A stretch of DNA of 64,000 nucleotides from Anthoceros angustus. Its lineage: Eukaryota; Streptophyta; Anthocerotopsida; Anthocerotales; Anthocerotaceae. Under the pieces are notes generated by a model. The model had not been told where the DNA came from. It made no database searches and saw nothing but the letters and a program-made list of their open reading frames with translations. This document shows positions 34,741 to 45,660 of this stretch, piece by piece (the first letter of the stretch is position 1; every line of letters starts with the position of its first letter). The translations under genes and the position numbers were made by a program. The stretch covers positions 29,545 through 93,544 of the forward strand of contig MU008208.1 of assembly GCA_010909165.1 (NCBI GenBank), in the 5' to 3' direction.

Positions 34741-37200
34741 TGAATAAGATAAAGAAGGTAAGCACTTTTCTTTAATTCATAAAATTGATCTAATTATGCT
34801 CAAATCCAAAATCTTAACCCTAAATTTATCTGCGGATATCAAAAGAACCTTGAACAACGACTCAATTGGTGAAATACACTTGTGGAAAGGTTTAATGGAC
34901 ACCGATTTCAATGCAAACAATGTTGGAGGGATATCAAAGTTCAATCCAGCAATCGAGGTAATCTAAAATTACATTCATACCTTCTTTGCTTCTTCACATT
35001 GACCTTCTTATAACTTGGCATTACATTCTGAATCTTTGGAAAACAAGCTTGCAAAAAACATAAAGGACAAAGTCGATAAGATTGACAACAACATTGACAA
35101 CGCAGCCATCTCAATTATACAAAAGTATTAGGTATATAATGTGCATTAATATGATTTTGGTTTAAGAAAGTAATGATTTTGGTTTTGATCGGGCAAAAAG
35201 AAAAATTGATGACTTCGAGGAGGATGGACCAACTTACGGGCCGTCACTTGAGTTCACCGAGTTTGGAAAGTGGATGAGCAATTTTCAATATCCACCACTT
35301 TTCAAGACTTTAAGATAAGTATTCTCACTTTGGGAGCATAGTCTAAAAGAGCAAGTACCCATCTTGAATGAAGATGGGTCCAACCCAACATTAGCGATGC
35401 AGAGACAAATCCAAGCAAGTAAGCTGCGATAACTTCTCTTTTCACTATTATTTTCATATAATTCTATGTAATGTAATTAATTCATTGAATGCGAGATAGG
35501 GGCAGCAATTGAAAATAAGGAGCGATACTCAACTGCTAGGGAAAGCGAGAGGCTTGGAGTTTTTGAAGTTTGTGCCACAGGAGGTCATAAGCTGCGGCTC
35601 CTTTAGTTATGCGGGCTAGAGATAAAAAGGCTCGGCCGCTTGTCTCACGGCAACAGAGGGCGTTGCTTACTTGAAGCGAGGGTTATCAGCTCCGGCCTTA
35701 CGTTACCGGAAGAGTACACATGGTGGGAGGAGTTGGGTTGACCCGGAAGAAAATTGCTGTAATTGTGGACAACCATATCGGGTTGGTTAGCGACCATGGA
35801 AGTGGTTTTCGAGTGGAGGCTGACGCTGAGTGCCCTTATGCATGCCGTCGGCTTTCGAGCAGCTACTGCTGTGAACTTCCACAACGCGATATGTATTTGG
35901 GGGCATATAGAAATTTGGGCAAGCAACAAGAAGATATGACACGCTTGAATGGCGATATTGGAGATCAATAAAGGAATGTTCATAGCGTGTTCACAGACAC
36001 ACACAATGACCATTTTGGATTGGAAAGGTTTAATGGACACCGATTTCAATGCAAACAATGTTGGAGGGATATCAAAGTTCAATCCAGCAATCGAGGTAAT
36101 CTAAAATTACATTCATACCTTCTTTGCTTCTTCACATTGACCTTCTTATAACTTGGCATTACATTCTGAATCTTTGGAAAACAAGCTTGCAAAAAACATA
36201 AAGGACAAAGTCGATAAGATTGACAACAACATTGACAACGCAGCCATCTCAATTATACAAAAGTATTAGGTATATAATGTGCATTAATATGATTTTGGTT
36301 TAAGAAAGTAATGATTTTGGTTTTGATCGGGCAAAAAGAAAAATTGATGACTTCGAGGAGGATGGACCAACTTACGGGCCGTCACTTGAGTTCACCGAGT
36401 TTGGAAAGTGGATGAGCAATTTTCAATATCCACCACTTTTCAAGACTTTAAGATAAGTATTCTCACTTTGGGAGCATAGTCTAAAAGAGCAAGTACCCAT
36501 CTTGAATGAAGATGGGTCCAACCCAACATTAGCGATGCAGAGACAAATCCAAGCAAGTAAGCTGCGATAACTTCTCTTTTCACTATTATTTTCATATAAT
36601 TCTATGTAATGTAATTGCATATGCATTGAATGCGAGATAGGGGCAGCAATTGAAAATAAGGAGTTGAAAACGAGACTTGTTGTCTCTCATGGAAGAACCA
36701 GACAACTAAAACATTCAAAAGGTACATCGTTTGAAAGGTAATATCCGCTTGCATTCCAAAAAAATTCTAATGTTTATGTTTCTTGAACATACGATCACAT
36801 TTCCGCAGGGGAATCTTCACAAGACGTGTTTAACGCTTGTCGAAAAGGTATATGCAAAGAAAGATCTTCTCCGAATTGAAATGGAGGTAAATGACTAATT
36901 ACTTTTACTTTTTGTTTGTAGTTATCGGAGAATCAAAACGAGTTGTTTTCACTCTTTGAGGTGAGTACTAAAGTTAAAAAATAGATAAGTTTTATATGAA
37001 TTCGACAATGGTTTAAATTGCGAAATATTCTCGCTTGATGAAATATTCAAATGATAATACATTTATCCGGACCATACAATCAGCAGCTCAAAAGTACTAT
37101 TCTCAAGAGACGGACCGAACCATATTACACTCCATCTACTCCAATAGAATATGTGTGATTTAACCAAAACTTTTGATTAGAGCCTAATTACGATAGTGAT
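34741..37200 (+). pseudogene. Further copies of the unknown-protein exons (two partial copies)
   Basis: 34,741-35,518 repeats 31,444-32,240; 36,018-37,180 repeats 31,590-32,760 and is the most complete 3-prime part. Between them, 35,519-36,017 carries the DUF7869 C-terminal-type block. Sequence 34,888-35,518 and 36,018-36,656 are nearly identical. All exons keep GT/AG boundaries. Confidence 0.55.
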
Positions 37201-38330
37201 TTATGATAATCCTTTTATTATGGATTCGTCTTGAATGAATTGCGTGGGTTTATTCACCAAAGATCCGAAAGTACCACGAGGATAGTGATGACCATGGTGC
37301 GACGAGGTCGGCGGCGATGAGGGAGTGACCTCGAGATGAGTAAACGTGCTTCCATGGAGAAGGAATTGGGAGAGGAGGCAATGGTTCCATTGAGATAAAT
37401 ATAGGGTTCTAGCTTGACCCGGTCTAAATTCCACTGCTCCTTGTCCGAGCCTTTGTTAGGGTAAGCCAGCGTGAATCATGTTTGGCTTTTGGTCCATTAC
37501 CACCTCAATGCAATACAATACCGATGTCCGTATATGTGGTTTGCACACACCAATAAATTAAGTATGTGTTTGGGCGGTTATCTGTGCCCCAAGATTATAG
37601 TGGCGTGTTGTCCATAGCTTGACAAATTTGTCGAGGATGATAGATAGGAGCGTTGTTGCGATCATCCCAACCATCTTCGATCCGTGGTGGTGTTTGTTCT
37701 TCAATTTGTGGATCTGGAGAATACAGTGGCTGTGACCTCCATAGACAAGGCAGGCGCGGCCGACCGCGCCCCTCCACTGCAAGGCCGCCAAGCATCGGTC
37801 GGTTTGACCCTCAGCATGACTCTACCCTTTGCCAAACCCTTGACATCAACACGAATTTTCGTAAGACTATGGGTTTTGCATGCCAACCGTACTTTCTTTG
37901 ACCCAAATCTAGGTTCATCGGCATCCTTTCCGGCATTAACGGTACGGTGGGTCTTAATTTGCCTTCATCATATGGGTAAAAGGATTTGAGCACCCTTCCG
38001 GCGTGTACCCATATTGTAAAAGGGGACAACGTGTATGGGACACCTTTTTTGCTCTTTAAACATGCTATTCGTTTGAGACCCATGTGTAACCCCTTTGGCG
38101 ATATTTTCAAGAAAACCCCATCATGTATATTCCCCTCTTGAAGGTTTATATGGTGTTTGAGGAAGGCGAGGGGCTGCGCCATGGCGGGAAGGGGAAGCTG
38201 AGCGAAACCGGAGGTGAAGATATCGATCAAGCCCCGACTCAAGTATGTATGGCCAATAAGACGGGATGGGCGGCGACGATTCGGCATGTGAGTAAATTGA
38301 ATATTGCTCCAAAGATCAATTCAAGATAAC
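37201..38330 (+). repeat. Direct repeat of the 39,135-40,125 region
   Basis: 37,220-38,150 and 39,138-40,120 share the same order of sequence with many indels. The minus strand is open in part (LLVCANHIYGYPVLYCIEVVMDKK near 39,450; PYTLSPFTIWV near 38,030), so a minus-strand protein may once have been encoded. I could not assign it with confidence; a PiggyBac-like transposase is one weak possibility. Confidence 0.5.
37753..37770. repeat. Palindrome GGCGCGG-CCGA-CCGCGCC
   Basis: Same position within the repeated block as the larger palindrome at 39,685. It lacks one C in the left arm and the matching G in the right arm, so pairing is kept. Confidence 0.8.
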
Positions 38331-39259
38331 ACGCGAGGAGAAACCGAGCGGCCGTGATCAATAATCGAGGCAAGATTTCAACATCACTGCTAGGGAAACA
38401 AGGAGGCTTGGAGTTTTGAAGTTTGTGCCACAGGAGGTCATAATCTGCTCGTTAGCCTTGGGCTAGAGATAAAAAGGCCGCTTGTCTCAAACAGAGGGCG
38501 TTGCTTACTTGAAGCGAGGGTTATCGGAGTCCGCCTTACGCTACTGAAGAGTACACATGGTGGGAGGAGTTCGGGTTGACCAGAAGAAATTGTCAGAATT
38601 GTGGACAACCATATCGGGTTGGTTCTGCAACCACCATGGAAGTGGTTTTCGAGTGGAGGCCGATGCTTGAGTTGTTCGCGTTCGATGCGCTTTTTGAAGC
38701 CTGCTGCGAACTTCCACAACGCGATATGTATTTGGGGGCATATAGAAATTTGGGCAAGCAACAAGAAGATATGACACGCTTGAATGGCGATATTGCGGAG
38801 ATCAATAAAGGAATGTTCATAGCGCCCGTGTTCATGACACACACAATGACCATTTTGGATTGGAAAGGTCATAGAAGTTGAGTCGCCTAAACCTCACTTC
38901 CTCGCTCATTGGTATATGACCGAGCATACGGATGCATATGAGGGAAGATATGTTGAGGAATATATAATTCCGGAAGCGGTACCGAACATGGCTTCAAGGT
39001 AGGGAAGAAAGGAAGCAAATCCTTGTATACCAAAAATATTCAATGTGTCTTTGTGAACGAAACGGTAATCCTTTATTATGGATTCGTCGAATGCTCGAAA
39101 CATTTATATGTTGTTGACAAGAAAGCGATAAAGGATAAGTTGAATGAATTGCGTGGGTTTATTCAGCCAGCATCCGAAAGTACCCCTGAGGATAGTGATG
39201 ACCATGGTGCAGACGAGGGTCCGAACGACGATGAGGGAGTGACCTCCGGAGATGAGTAA
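38200..39259 (+). pseudogene. DUF7869-family C-terminal region, left copy
   Basis: Follows the family core in gene order. It contains KLN...APKINSR/QFKITRE-like sequence near 38,290, then LRDMYLGAYRNLGKQQEDMTR-like helical sequence (38,720), and a last open segment of 78 codons (39,023-39,259) with KAIKDKLNELRGFIQ and a strongly acidic end (EDSDDHGADEGPNDDEG). The acidic tail ends at a stop followed by non-coding sequence. Frames are interrupted upstream. Assignment rests on similarity of the QFKITRE segment to the copy at 55 kb. Confidence 0.4.
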
Positions 39260-39684
39260 ACGTGCTTCCATGGAGAAGGAATTGGGAGAGGAGGCAATGG
39301 TTCCCGCATACTGAGATAGATATAGGGTTTCAGCTTGACCCGGTCTAAATTCCACTGTACTCCTTGTCCAGAGCCTTTGTTAGGGTAAGCCAGCGCGTGA
39401 ATCATGTTTGGCTTTTTGTCCATTACCACCTCAATGCAATACAATACCGGGTATCCGTATATGTGGTTTGCACACACCAATAAATTAAGTATGTGTTTGG
39501 GCCGGTTATGCTGTGCCCCAAGATTATAGTGGCGTGTTGTCCATAGCTTGACAAATTTGTCGAGGATGATAAAAAGGAGCGTTGTTGCAGTCATCCCAAC
39601 CATCTTCGATCCGTAGGTTGTGTTTGTTCTGCAATTTGTGGTACTGCGGAGAACCGAATACGGTAGCTGTGACCTCCATAGACG

Positions 39685-39714
39685 ACAGGGGCGCCGGCCG
39701 ACCGGCGCCCCTGT
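39685..39714. repeat. Perfect 13-bp palindrome, 4-base loop
   Basis: Arms ACAGGGGCGCCGG and CCGGCGCCCCTGT around CCGA. Same core as the palindromes at 8,306 and 8,677. Confidence 0.9.
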
Positions 39715-40297
39715 TTCCACTAGCAAGGCCGCCAAGCATACGGTCAGTTTTGACCCAGTCTGGCATGACCTCTACCCTTTGCCAAACCCTTGACATCAAC
39801 ACGAATTTGCAGAAGACTATGGTTTTTGCATGCCAACCTTTTCTTTTGCGTGACGGACCCAAACCGGGTTCATCGGCATCCTTTCCGCATTAATCTGGCC
39901 AAGACGGTGGGTCTTAAATTACCCTCATCAAATGGGTAAAGAATTTCGAGCACCCTTCCACGGTACCCATATTGTAAAAGGGGACAACGTATGGAATCTG
40001 CTCGCGGTTCTTAGCGTAACATGCTATCTGCTTTGAGACCCATGTGTAACCCCTTTGGCGATATTTTCAAGAAAACCCCATCATGTATATTCTCTTGAAG
40101 GTTTATGGTGTTTGAGGAAGGCGAGGTGCCATGGCCATGGCGGGAAGCTGCAAGCGAGCTGAAACGACGGAGTCGAGTGGTGGAGCAAAGAGCGCCACTG
40201 CAGGAAGTAACTGAGGCCTCTCTGAAACCTCGCCTACCCAACCGACGAACCGGCAATAGAGACATAGTCGGACAAAGACGCCACCGCCGGAGCACCT

Positions 40298-40750
40298 ATG
40301 GCTAAGGAGTATCGGGTGCTCCGGGCGCATGTGGAAGAGGCAATCCAGCAAATCGACTCGGATTTTGCCTACTACCACGCTGAGCTCCTCAAGGCGTTGG
40401 AAGCTTCTCGGCACCCGCTACAACTGGATGGACCTCCGGAAGGGTCAGAAGGAGTGGAAGGAGAAGAAGGGCACGGGGACAGCACTGGGGCCTTGGTGGC
40501 CTTGTTCGGTGACGACGACAGCGGAGGAGAGGAGCCCCAGGAGGAGCATGATGCGGCCAACGTAACCGACCTTGAGGTAAGCCAGCCGCAACCCGCCAGG
40601 AAGGATAGGAGCGAGGACCCCGAAAGGGGTGGGGAAGGAGGAAACCAACCGGACCCAAGCCGTGAAGGGGCCGGAGGAGGATGGGCCCCAACAATGAGGG
40701 TCCGTTATTCGGGGTCCGGACTTGAGGACCGGACTGGTATCAAGGCCTGA
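40298..40750 (+). CDS. Uncharacterised acidic protein of a GC-rich element, 150 codons
   Basis: Uninterrupted frame starting MAKEYRVLRAHVEEAIQQID, a probable helix, followed from residue 45 by a Glu/Gly/Asp-rich disordered region and ending in an Arg/Gly-rich part. No domain recognised. It may be the N-terminal portion of a retroelement or transposon protein whose later part appears at 43.3-43.9 kb. Composition (GC-rich, codon bias to G/C) differs sharply from the AT-rich sequence on the left. Confidence 0.35.
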   Translation: MAKEYRVLRAHVEEAIQQIDSDFAYYHAELLKALEASRHPLQLDGPPEGSEGVEGEEGHGDSTGALVALFGDDDSGGEEPQEEHDAANVTDLEVSQPQPARKDRSEDPERGGEGGNQPDPSREGAGGGWAPTMRVRYSGSGLEDRTGIKA

Positions 40751-40860
40751 CCTTGAGGTCCGAACCCCTAGATGAGACCGGACTCGAGGTCCGGACTGGA
40801 AATAAGGCCGATCAAGATCGGACCGAGTCGAGACCGACCCCGAGGTCCGGCTCAGGAGGA
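40698..40860. repeat. Short GAGGTCCGGACTGG repeats
   Basis: Five or more degenerate copies of GAGGTCCGGACTGG/GAGGACCGGACTGG in about 160 bases, right after the coding stretch above. The core GGTCCGGACT is nearly palindromic. Confidence 0.65.
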
Positions 40861-40959
40861 GAGAGGGAGTCACCCCGACTTGCTCGGAGGAGGCCCACCC
40901 GTGGCCCCACAGCAGCAGTGGACCCACCAAGGCCAAGAGAGGAGGATGGTGGTTAACAT

Positions 40960-42440
40960 GGTTGTCGACCGCCGTAGCACAACCCGATAGGGTCTCGGAA
41001 GGGAAGGGTCCTACCGCAGATCATCGATTGCGCCCGCAATGCCGTGGCAAGGAGTGGGGTCATCGGCGCCGAGAAGGAACCACACACTCCCTGTGCCCAC
41101 CACCGACTTACGTAGATAGGCGGAGGGGGAACACTGTAGGCGGCCGATTAGGGCACATCGAATGGCCATCCGTAATTAGGTGGCTAAAAGACGCCGCACT
41201 TGGGCGTAGTATAAGAGGGTCAAGTCGCTTCAGTAAAGTATCTTTCTCTTGGTGTGGATACCGCTTTTGCACTTGTGCGCCTTCTCGCTAACGTGAGTCA
41301 TGAGTCATCGAAAGGTGCACGATACCCGAGAGATCGATCCAGTCCCGTGACGGACCCTAACGTGTGGTGGTGTGTGCAGGGGCGAATGATCGGAGACCCT
41401 TGCTTGTCCAGAGCAGCGGACCGACGTTGGACGGACCGGAACGTGTGAGCCGGAGGGACTCCGGGAGGGCGTGTAGAGCCCGGACGGAGAGGCCTGGCGG
41501 AACGACGGAGGAGGTCCGGACCACACAGCCCACCCGCCTTTTTCCCCAAGAACGATGAGTGTACCACGTCACACATGAACTTTCCTACCATGAATCTCCC
41601 CATGAGCACGACGGTTCTCAAAGCTCATATCAACTGTGATCTCAAGTACATGGCTTCCACTCATTGCAAGGCTTTTGGGGCTATGTCTCACAATTTACCC
41701 CAGAAGGCTGGAGCAACTCACTCCGAGTCGTGAGAGCCTCGTTTTGAGTCCTGGATTTATTTATGGTCGGATTTCCGATCTAAGACTTTGGAGCAGAGCA
41801 TGGCTAGGTCCTCTTCCACCTGCCAAATTTTTCCTCGAAAAAAACAGACACCATCTTCGCCCTCTATGCTACAAAGATCAAAAGATTCTTGGAAGATGCT
41901 GAAAGATGCCACTCAACTATGTTGCAGACAATGCCTGTTGCCGGCCCTTCTGGTTCCGCTCCCATCCAGATTTGATCGTTCAAAATTATTTTGGTCAATG
42001 AAAGAAAGTTAGATTCATCCCGAATTTTGCGCGCTTGTTGTTCTGAATGTGGGGAATCTGGTAGTGTAGTTTGCTCAACGAGCAAGTATGTCCACATTGG
42101 TAGGCAAAGAAAGATGCTCACCTCACGCTGGTGCCCAAGGTGGATCGAAATGGCTATGGAAATTTGTGCATGTTCACTGAGGGGGTGGTGCTTTTTTATG
42201 AACATATGGTTGGAAAGAGGAGGTCATCACGGTAATTGTGGTGTTGAGAACATTGCGGTCAGATTTTCTTGTAATTAGTAATTCATAATAACAGAAAAAA
42301 TGCCAAAAATGGGGCAAAAAGGCAGCCGGCCTTCTGGGGTTAAGCATGCAACTCGGCTCCACGGCCTGCAGCCTGCTGTGCAAAAGTTCTCGGCTTCTTC
42401 CATGGCGAACACTTCCAGGGCTTAGTTGAGAAAACTAGAT
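40960..42440. other. Element remnant, LTR-like features, no gene recognised
   Basis: A TATA-like GTAGTATAAGAGGG lies at about 41,206 followed by CTTCAGTAAAGTATCTTTC. Further GC-rich sequence to 41,560 and mixed sequence to 42,440 shows only broken open stretches. It could be a long terminal repeat of the element holding the coding stretches at 40.3 and 43.3 kb, but no partner repeat is visible in the window. Confidence 0.3.
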
Positions 42441-42548
42441 TGCAAACTAGCCGGTGGAGTGGAGTCGGTGGCCGGGCGCGTAACGACGAATCCCGCACGC
42501 CCCTCGAGAACTAGGTAATAAACTTTGGGTGAGGTTTAGGCGCTGGGC

Positions 42549-42845
42549 CTGTCTAGTACACCAAACCTTCACCTTTTCGTCATCACTGCCTGAAACAAGT
42601 CTTGTCGGCTCAGTCCGTGAAAAGTCAACACTCCATGCTCTTTTCTCATGCTCCTCATACTCCGTGATGCTCTGGCACGTACTCACATCCCATACTGTAA
42701 CAATCTCTTCATAATCATTGCTCGCAATGTGCGACTTTATGTACTTGTTCCAACTCAGACAACTCAATTTGGAGAGGGTAGACATTTCTACCACGGGACA
42801 ATGCACATCAGCCATGTCATTGACCACCGTTGCAAACTCAAACAC
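42549..42845 (-). pseudogene. COP1: COP1 WD40-domain fragment (99 codons)
   Basis: COP1 is the plant E3 ubiquitin ligase that represses light responses; its C-terminal WD40 propeller binds substrates. This fragment reads VFEFATVVNDMADVHCPVVE through MSTLSKLSCLSWNKY, DYEEIVTVWDV, YEEHEKRAWSVDFSRTEP and LVSGSDDEKVKVWCTRQ without a stop, a near-exact match to the start of the COP1 propeller (family consensus VVEMSTRSKLSCLSWNK and AWSVDFSRTEP). Homology stops abruptly at both ends with no splice sites in the right place, and the rest of COP1 (RING, coiled coil, remaining blades) is absent. Changes such as DYEE for the usual DYEG suggest relaxed constraint. Captured or leftover gene piece among element DNA. 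Confidence 0.85.
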
Positions 42846-43244
42846 CGGATGGAAGACGGATAGCATCAAGGAGCTGAAGTGGAGGCTCTTTGCCAAGATT
42901 GTCTTGGGACTTGTCCAGGACCGCAGAGTTGTCAGCGGCCATTATAGGCAGGTAACCACGATCCAAGGACATGTGCCCAGAATGCGGCGGGCGTGAAGTT
43001 GCAGTACACGATGCAGGACTCTTGTAGTTACTGGCAGCAAAAGGACGTCTTTGCACGCATCAATTACGCCCTCTGCCCCGTTGCTGAGAGAAGGTCATTT
43101 GCCCGATCGACTTCTCGACAGTTCTCGCAGTCGCTCGCGCTCAGACACCCCACTCTTTGGCGCTTTCTCTTCCGAGGTTCGAGCGCAAGGCCCGGTGACC
43201 TTCGGCTCCTTCCGATGCGTCAATCTTTCCGGGGGAGAATAATG

Positions 43245-43320
43245 CATTGATTTCATCGGAGTTCGAACCCGGCTTGCGTGAGAGCCGAGTATCTCACGTC
43301 TAGACCCTAACCCAAAACCT
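43245..43320 (-). pseudogene. tRNA-Glu(CTC)-like relic or SINE head
   Basis: On the minus strand the sequence GATACTCGGCTCTCACGCAA, then GCCGGGTTCGAACTCCG, corresponds to plant tRNA-Glu (anticodon CTC) from the D-arm side through the T-arm, including the anticodon stem (CGGCT/AGCCG) and the B-box GGGTTCGAA. A GTCTAG just upstream fits the D arm with a deletion. The acceptor stem does not pair, so it is not a working tRNA; a SINE head or tRNA pseudogene is likely. Confidence 0.5.
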
Positions 43321-43324
43321 TAAA

Positions 43325-44195
43325 ATGGCACTTGGACATCTTCCAGGCGGTGTGGACCTATGACAGCGTGGCGCTGGTCCGGGAGTACGCCCGGAAGATG
43401 TTGGCGGCGGCAAGCAAGGCCATCCGCTCGAAAAGTTTGAGGGAGGACCCTAGGCGATGGACAGTGGAGGTCCTTCGTGCGGTGTACAACCGCCCAGCAG
43501 AGGAGGTTGGGGGCGTAGTGCTAGAGCCCTTGAAGTGAAGCGGAGGTTGGAGGCAGCCAAGGTGGCGCTGCTAAATCCCGGGACTCAGAGGTCCTCTAAC
43601 AGGTAGCTGATGTCGGACCTACTGGACCGGCGGGTGAGGGCAGTGGTGAAAATCATCATCCATTGGAACATGCTCACCAAGGTGGACCACCTGGGGAATA
43701 ACCTGCTGGTCTTCTTGCACGCCCTCCTGAGGGGCAAGAGGGCGGACTGGGGGCGAATTATCTTCGCCCGAATAGCCCAGGAGGCTAGGAAGCTACGCAA
43801 CGAGCGGCCTCCCCCTTCAACGTTGTCCCCTTTCATTTTGCATATTTGGGACACCTCAATCTCCTGAAGGAGGGAGAGGAGGAACGAGCCCTTCGACGGG
43901 GGCTAGCCACCCTACCGAAGGGAGAGCGGGAAGGAGAAGCACAAGACCTAGACAGTCGACCAGTCAAGATACGACGCCCGTAGGAGGAGGAAGACTAGGA
44001 GGGCATTCCAGATGCCATCCGCCTGGAACGGACTCCCTCCCCTCCAAGGGAAGTATGGGAAGAAATCCCCACTTCCCTTATCCTGGTGCTGCAAGGCAGG
44101 CCTCCCAGTGACTACCACGACGGGAAGGGAGCTAGTGCCGTGAGCTCCAGCGACTGTGTCCGCCTGACCCTCCCGAGCCCCAAAGATTTGAAGTG
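43325..44195 (+). pseudogene. Plant-transposon-like protein, frameshifted
   Basis: Open in successive frames: 43,332-43,538 (Ala/Arg-rich helix, KMLAAASKAIRSK, then RRWTVEVLRAVYNRP), then 43,610-43,867 (LLDRRVRAVVKIIIHWNM, NNLLVFLHALLRGKRADWGR, IIFARIAQEARKLRNERPP), then an Arg/Glu-rich tail to about 44,190. The pattern of a helix followed by a LxGKxxDWGRxIFxxI stretch resembles the putative plant transposon proteins (PF20167-like, from memory) common in plant retroelements. Function within such elements is not established. At least one frameshift near 43,540. Confidence 0.4.
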
Positions 44196-44253
44196 ATTTA
44201 TAAGTAACTGAGCATTAAATATAATTCACTCATTTGTGTATAAAGCCGTGTAA

Positions 44254-44600
44254 ATGAAATAACTCTGATTTGTTAGGTATTGTATATTTCCATCAACTAG
44301 CTAGTTCGATTGAGAGGTATGAGATATATGTGATGTGCAAAAGAAATGATGTACTTGTATTTTAGTGGAATGATATTACACCTAAACAACGAGTCAATGA
44401 AATAACTCCAATTTGTCAGGTAGTGTATATTTCCATCAACTAGCTGATGAGGGCGGTACGTATGAGATATGTTTGGTGTAAAATAGAAATGATGCACTTA
44501 TATTTTAGTGAGATGATATTACACCTAGAGAGAGAGATCTGAGATATATTTGGTGTGTAAAAGAAACGATGCACTTATATTTTAGTGAGATGATAATATA
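44254..44600. repeat. AT-rich tandem repeat, 143-bp period, 2.3 copies
   Basis: Units begin ATGAAATAACTC at 44,254 and 44,397; both contain GTATATTTCCATCAACTAGCT, GAGATAT and GATGCACTTATATTTTAGTG-type words. A third, shortened unit (44,530-44,600) repeats only the second half. Confidence 0.8.
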
Positions 44601-45190
44601 CCTAGAGAACAAGTCGTTACGGTATGGAACTTGGCAAAGTGAAGAGACTCAAATTTACAACTTTCATTGTTTTTTAAGGTCAAGATTCTCTCAAGGACAA
44701 AGAAAAAGAAGGAACACAAGATTTCTTCTCCTCTTATATTTTATTGATATGAATGTTTTGCGAGTGAACTAAGTCATGTTTATTTTGTAGTGATAATAAT
44801 TTAAATATTTTATTCATTCATTTTCAAATAGTTTGAAGGACTAACTTACATCACTGGTAGAAAATGAAAAACCAATTATAATGCATACTGAAAAAGCCAA
44901 GATCACATGCGCTAGACTAGTATGTTAGTTAATATAAAAAATAGTATATATTATATTTTAATCTTTATTACCTTGTATTCTAACCTCCTTCCAGTTGCAT
45001 TTAGAAACGGGAACTAAGAGCACAATATATAGTTCCCTTCCATATGATATTGTATGGTATGATATTGGCTCCTAATCGAGAAAGTGCATGTGAAAGAAAG
45101 CTCGCCCTTTGTCCGTGATGTTAAGGATAAGGCAAAATGAAATTCCTCGACCTCCGGTGCACGGGCAAAGTCGTGCACTTCCATATTCAG
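44601..45190. other. AT-rich intergenic sequence
   Basis: No gene, RNA or repeat recognised. Composition changes from over 60% GC (43 kb) to strongly AT-rich here. Confidence 0.5.
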
Positions 45191-45224
45191 CTCTTTGTCA
45201 GTGATGAGGTACAAACCTAGCAGC

Positions 45225-45586
45225 ATGGATAATATGGTGGGGGCTTTAGGAGGAAGCGAAGGACCCCTGCCAATCTCAGCACTCCTTGCGATGGAGAACG
45301 GGAATCCGCAGCTAATATTAATGAATACATTAAAGAGATTAGCGGACGGGGGCTTGGTAGTGAAGGGCTTTCGGTAAACATGTATGGAAGGCGTGGCAGG
45401 ATGCTCAGGCCGTGTTGAAGGGACTTAAAATTGGAGACGAAACTGTGGCAACTCTAGATGTGTGCAAAAATCAGGTAGGTGGGGTAATGAGCAAGACTTA
45501 CGTCTTGAGGAATGAAAAGACAACAATAATGCAGCAACATATCAAGGCTTATGTCCTGAATGGTATCTCAAGATAGAGCCTGATGC
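45225..45586 (+). other. Coding-like stretch, unrecognised
   Basis: Two adjacent segments look protein-coding. 45,225-45,374 gives MDNMVGALGGSEGPLPISAL then MNTLKRLADGGLVVKGFR, and 45,387-45,572 gives WKAWQDAQAVLKGLKIGDE, QVGGVMSKTYVLRNEKTT and IKAYVLNGIS. They are separated by a GGTAAAC that could be a donor or a frameshift. Amino acid composition is protein-like, but I do not know the family. Confidence 0.3.
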
Positions 45587-45660
45587 TGAACAATTGTTAA
45601 GGGGCCCGATGCATGTCCCTATAGCTAACAGGCTAGCGATGGCTAACCTAGGCCTAGCGC

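Larger units (their letters stand above)
21485..40120 (-). mobile_element. Composite Crypton-type element, left copy, rearranged
   Basis: The minus-strand half (21,485 to about 29,300) carries a tyrosine recombinase gene. The plus-strand half (about 30,700-39,260) carries a gene for an unknown basic/helical protein and, interleaved, a DUF7869 gene. The same divergent arrangement appears inverted at 55,401-64,000, so the two are copies of one element in opposite orientation. The recombinase-side end at 21,485-21,745 is identified because the same tip closes the fragments at 985 and 5,925. The other boundary is unclear, because internal duplications scramble the right half; 40,120 is approximate. 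Confidence 0.55.

Noticed and set aside
39163-39735. PiggyBac-like transposase on the minus strand
   Set aside because: A stretch such as VCANHIYGYPVLYCIEVV recalls the region after the first catalytic Asp, but I could not place the catalytic residues or further motifs, and the plus strand carries an acidic coding tail nearby.
41200-43260. LTR retrotransposon with a tRNA-Glu primer binding site
   Set aside because: The tRNA-like match covers the anticodon arm and T arm rather than the 3-prime acceptor end used for priming, and no second LTR or reverse transcriptase is visible.
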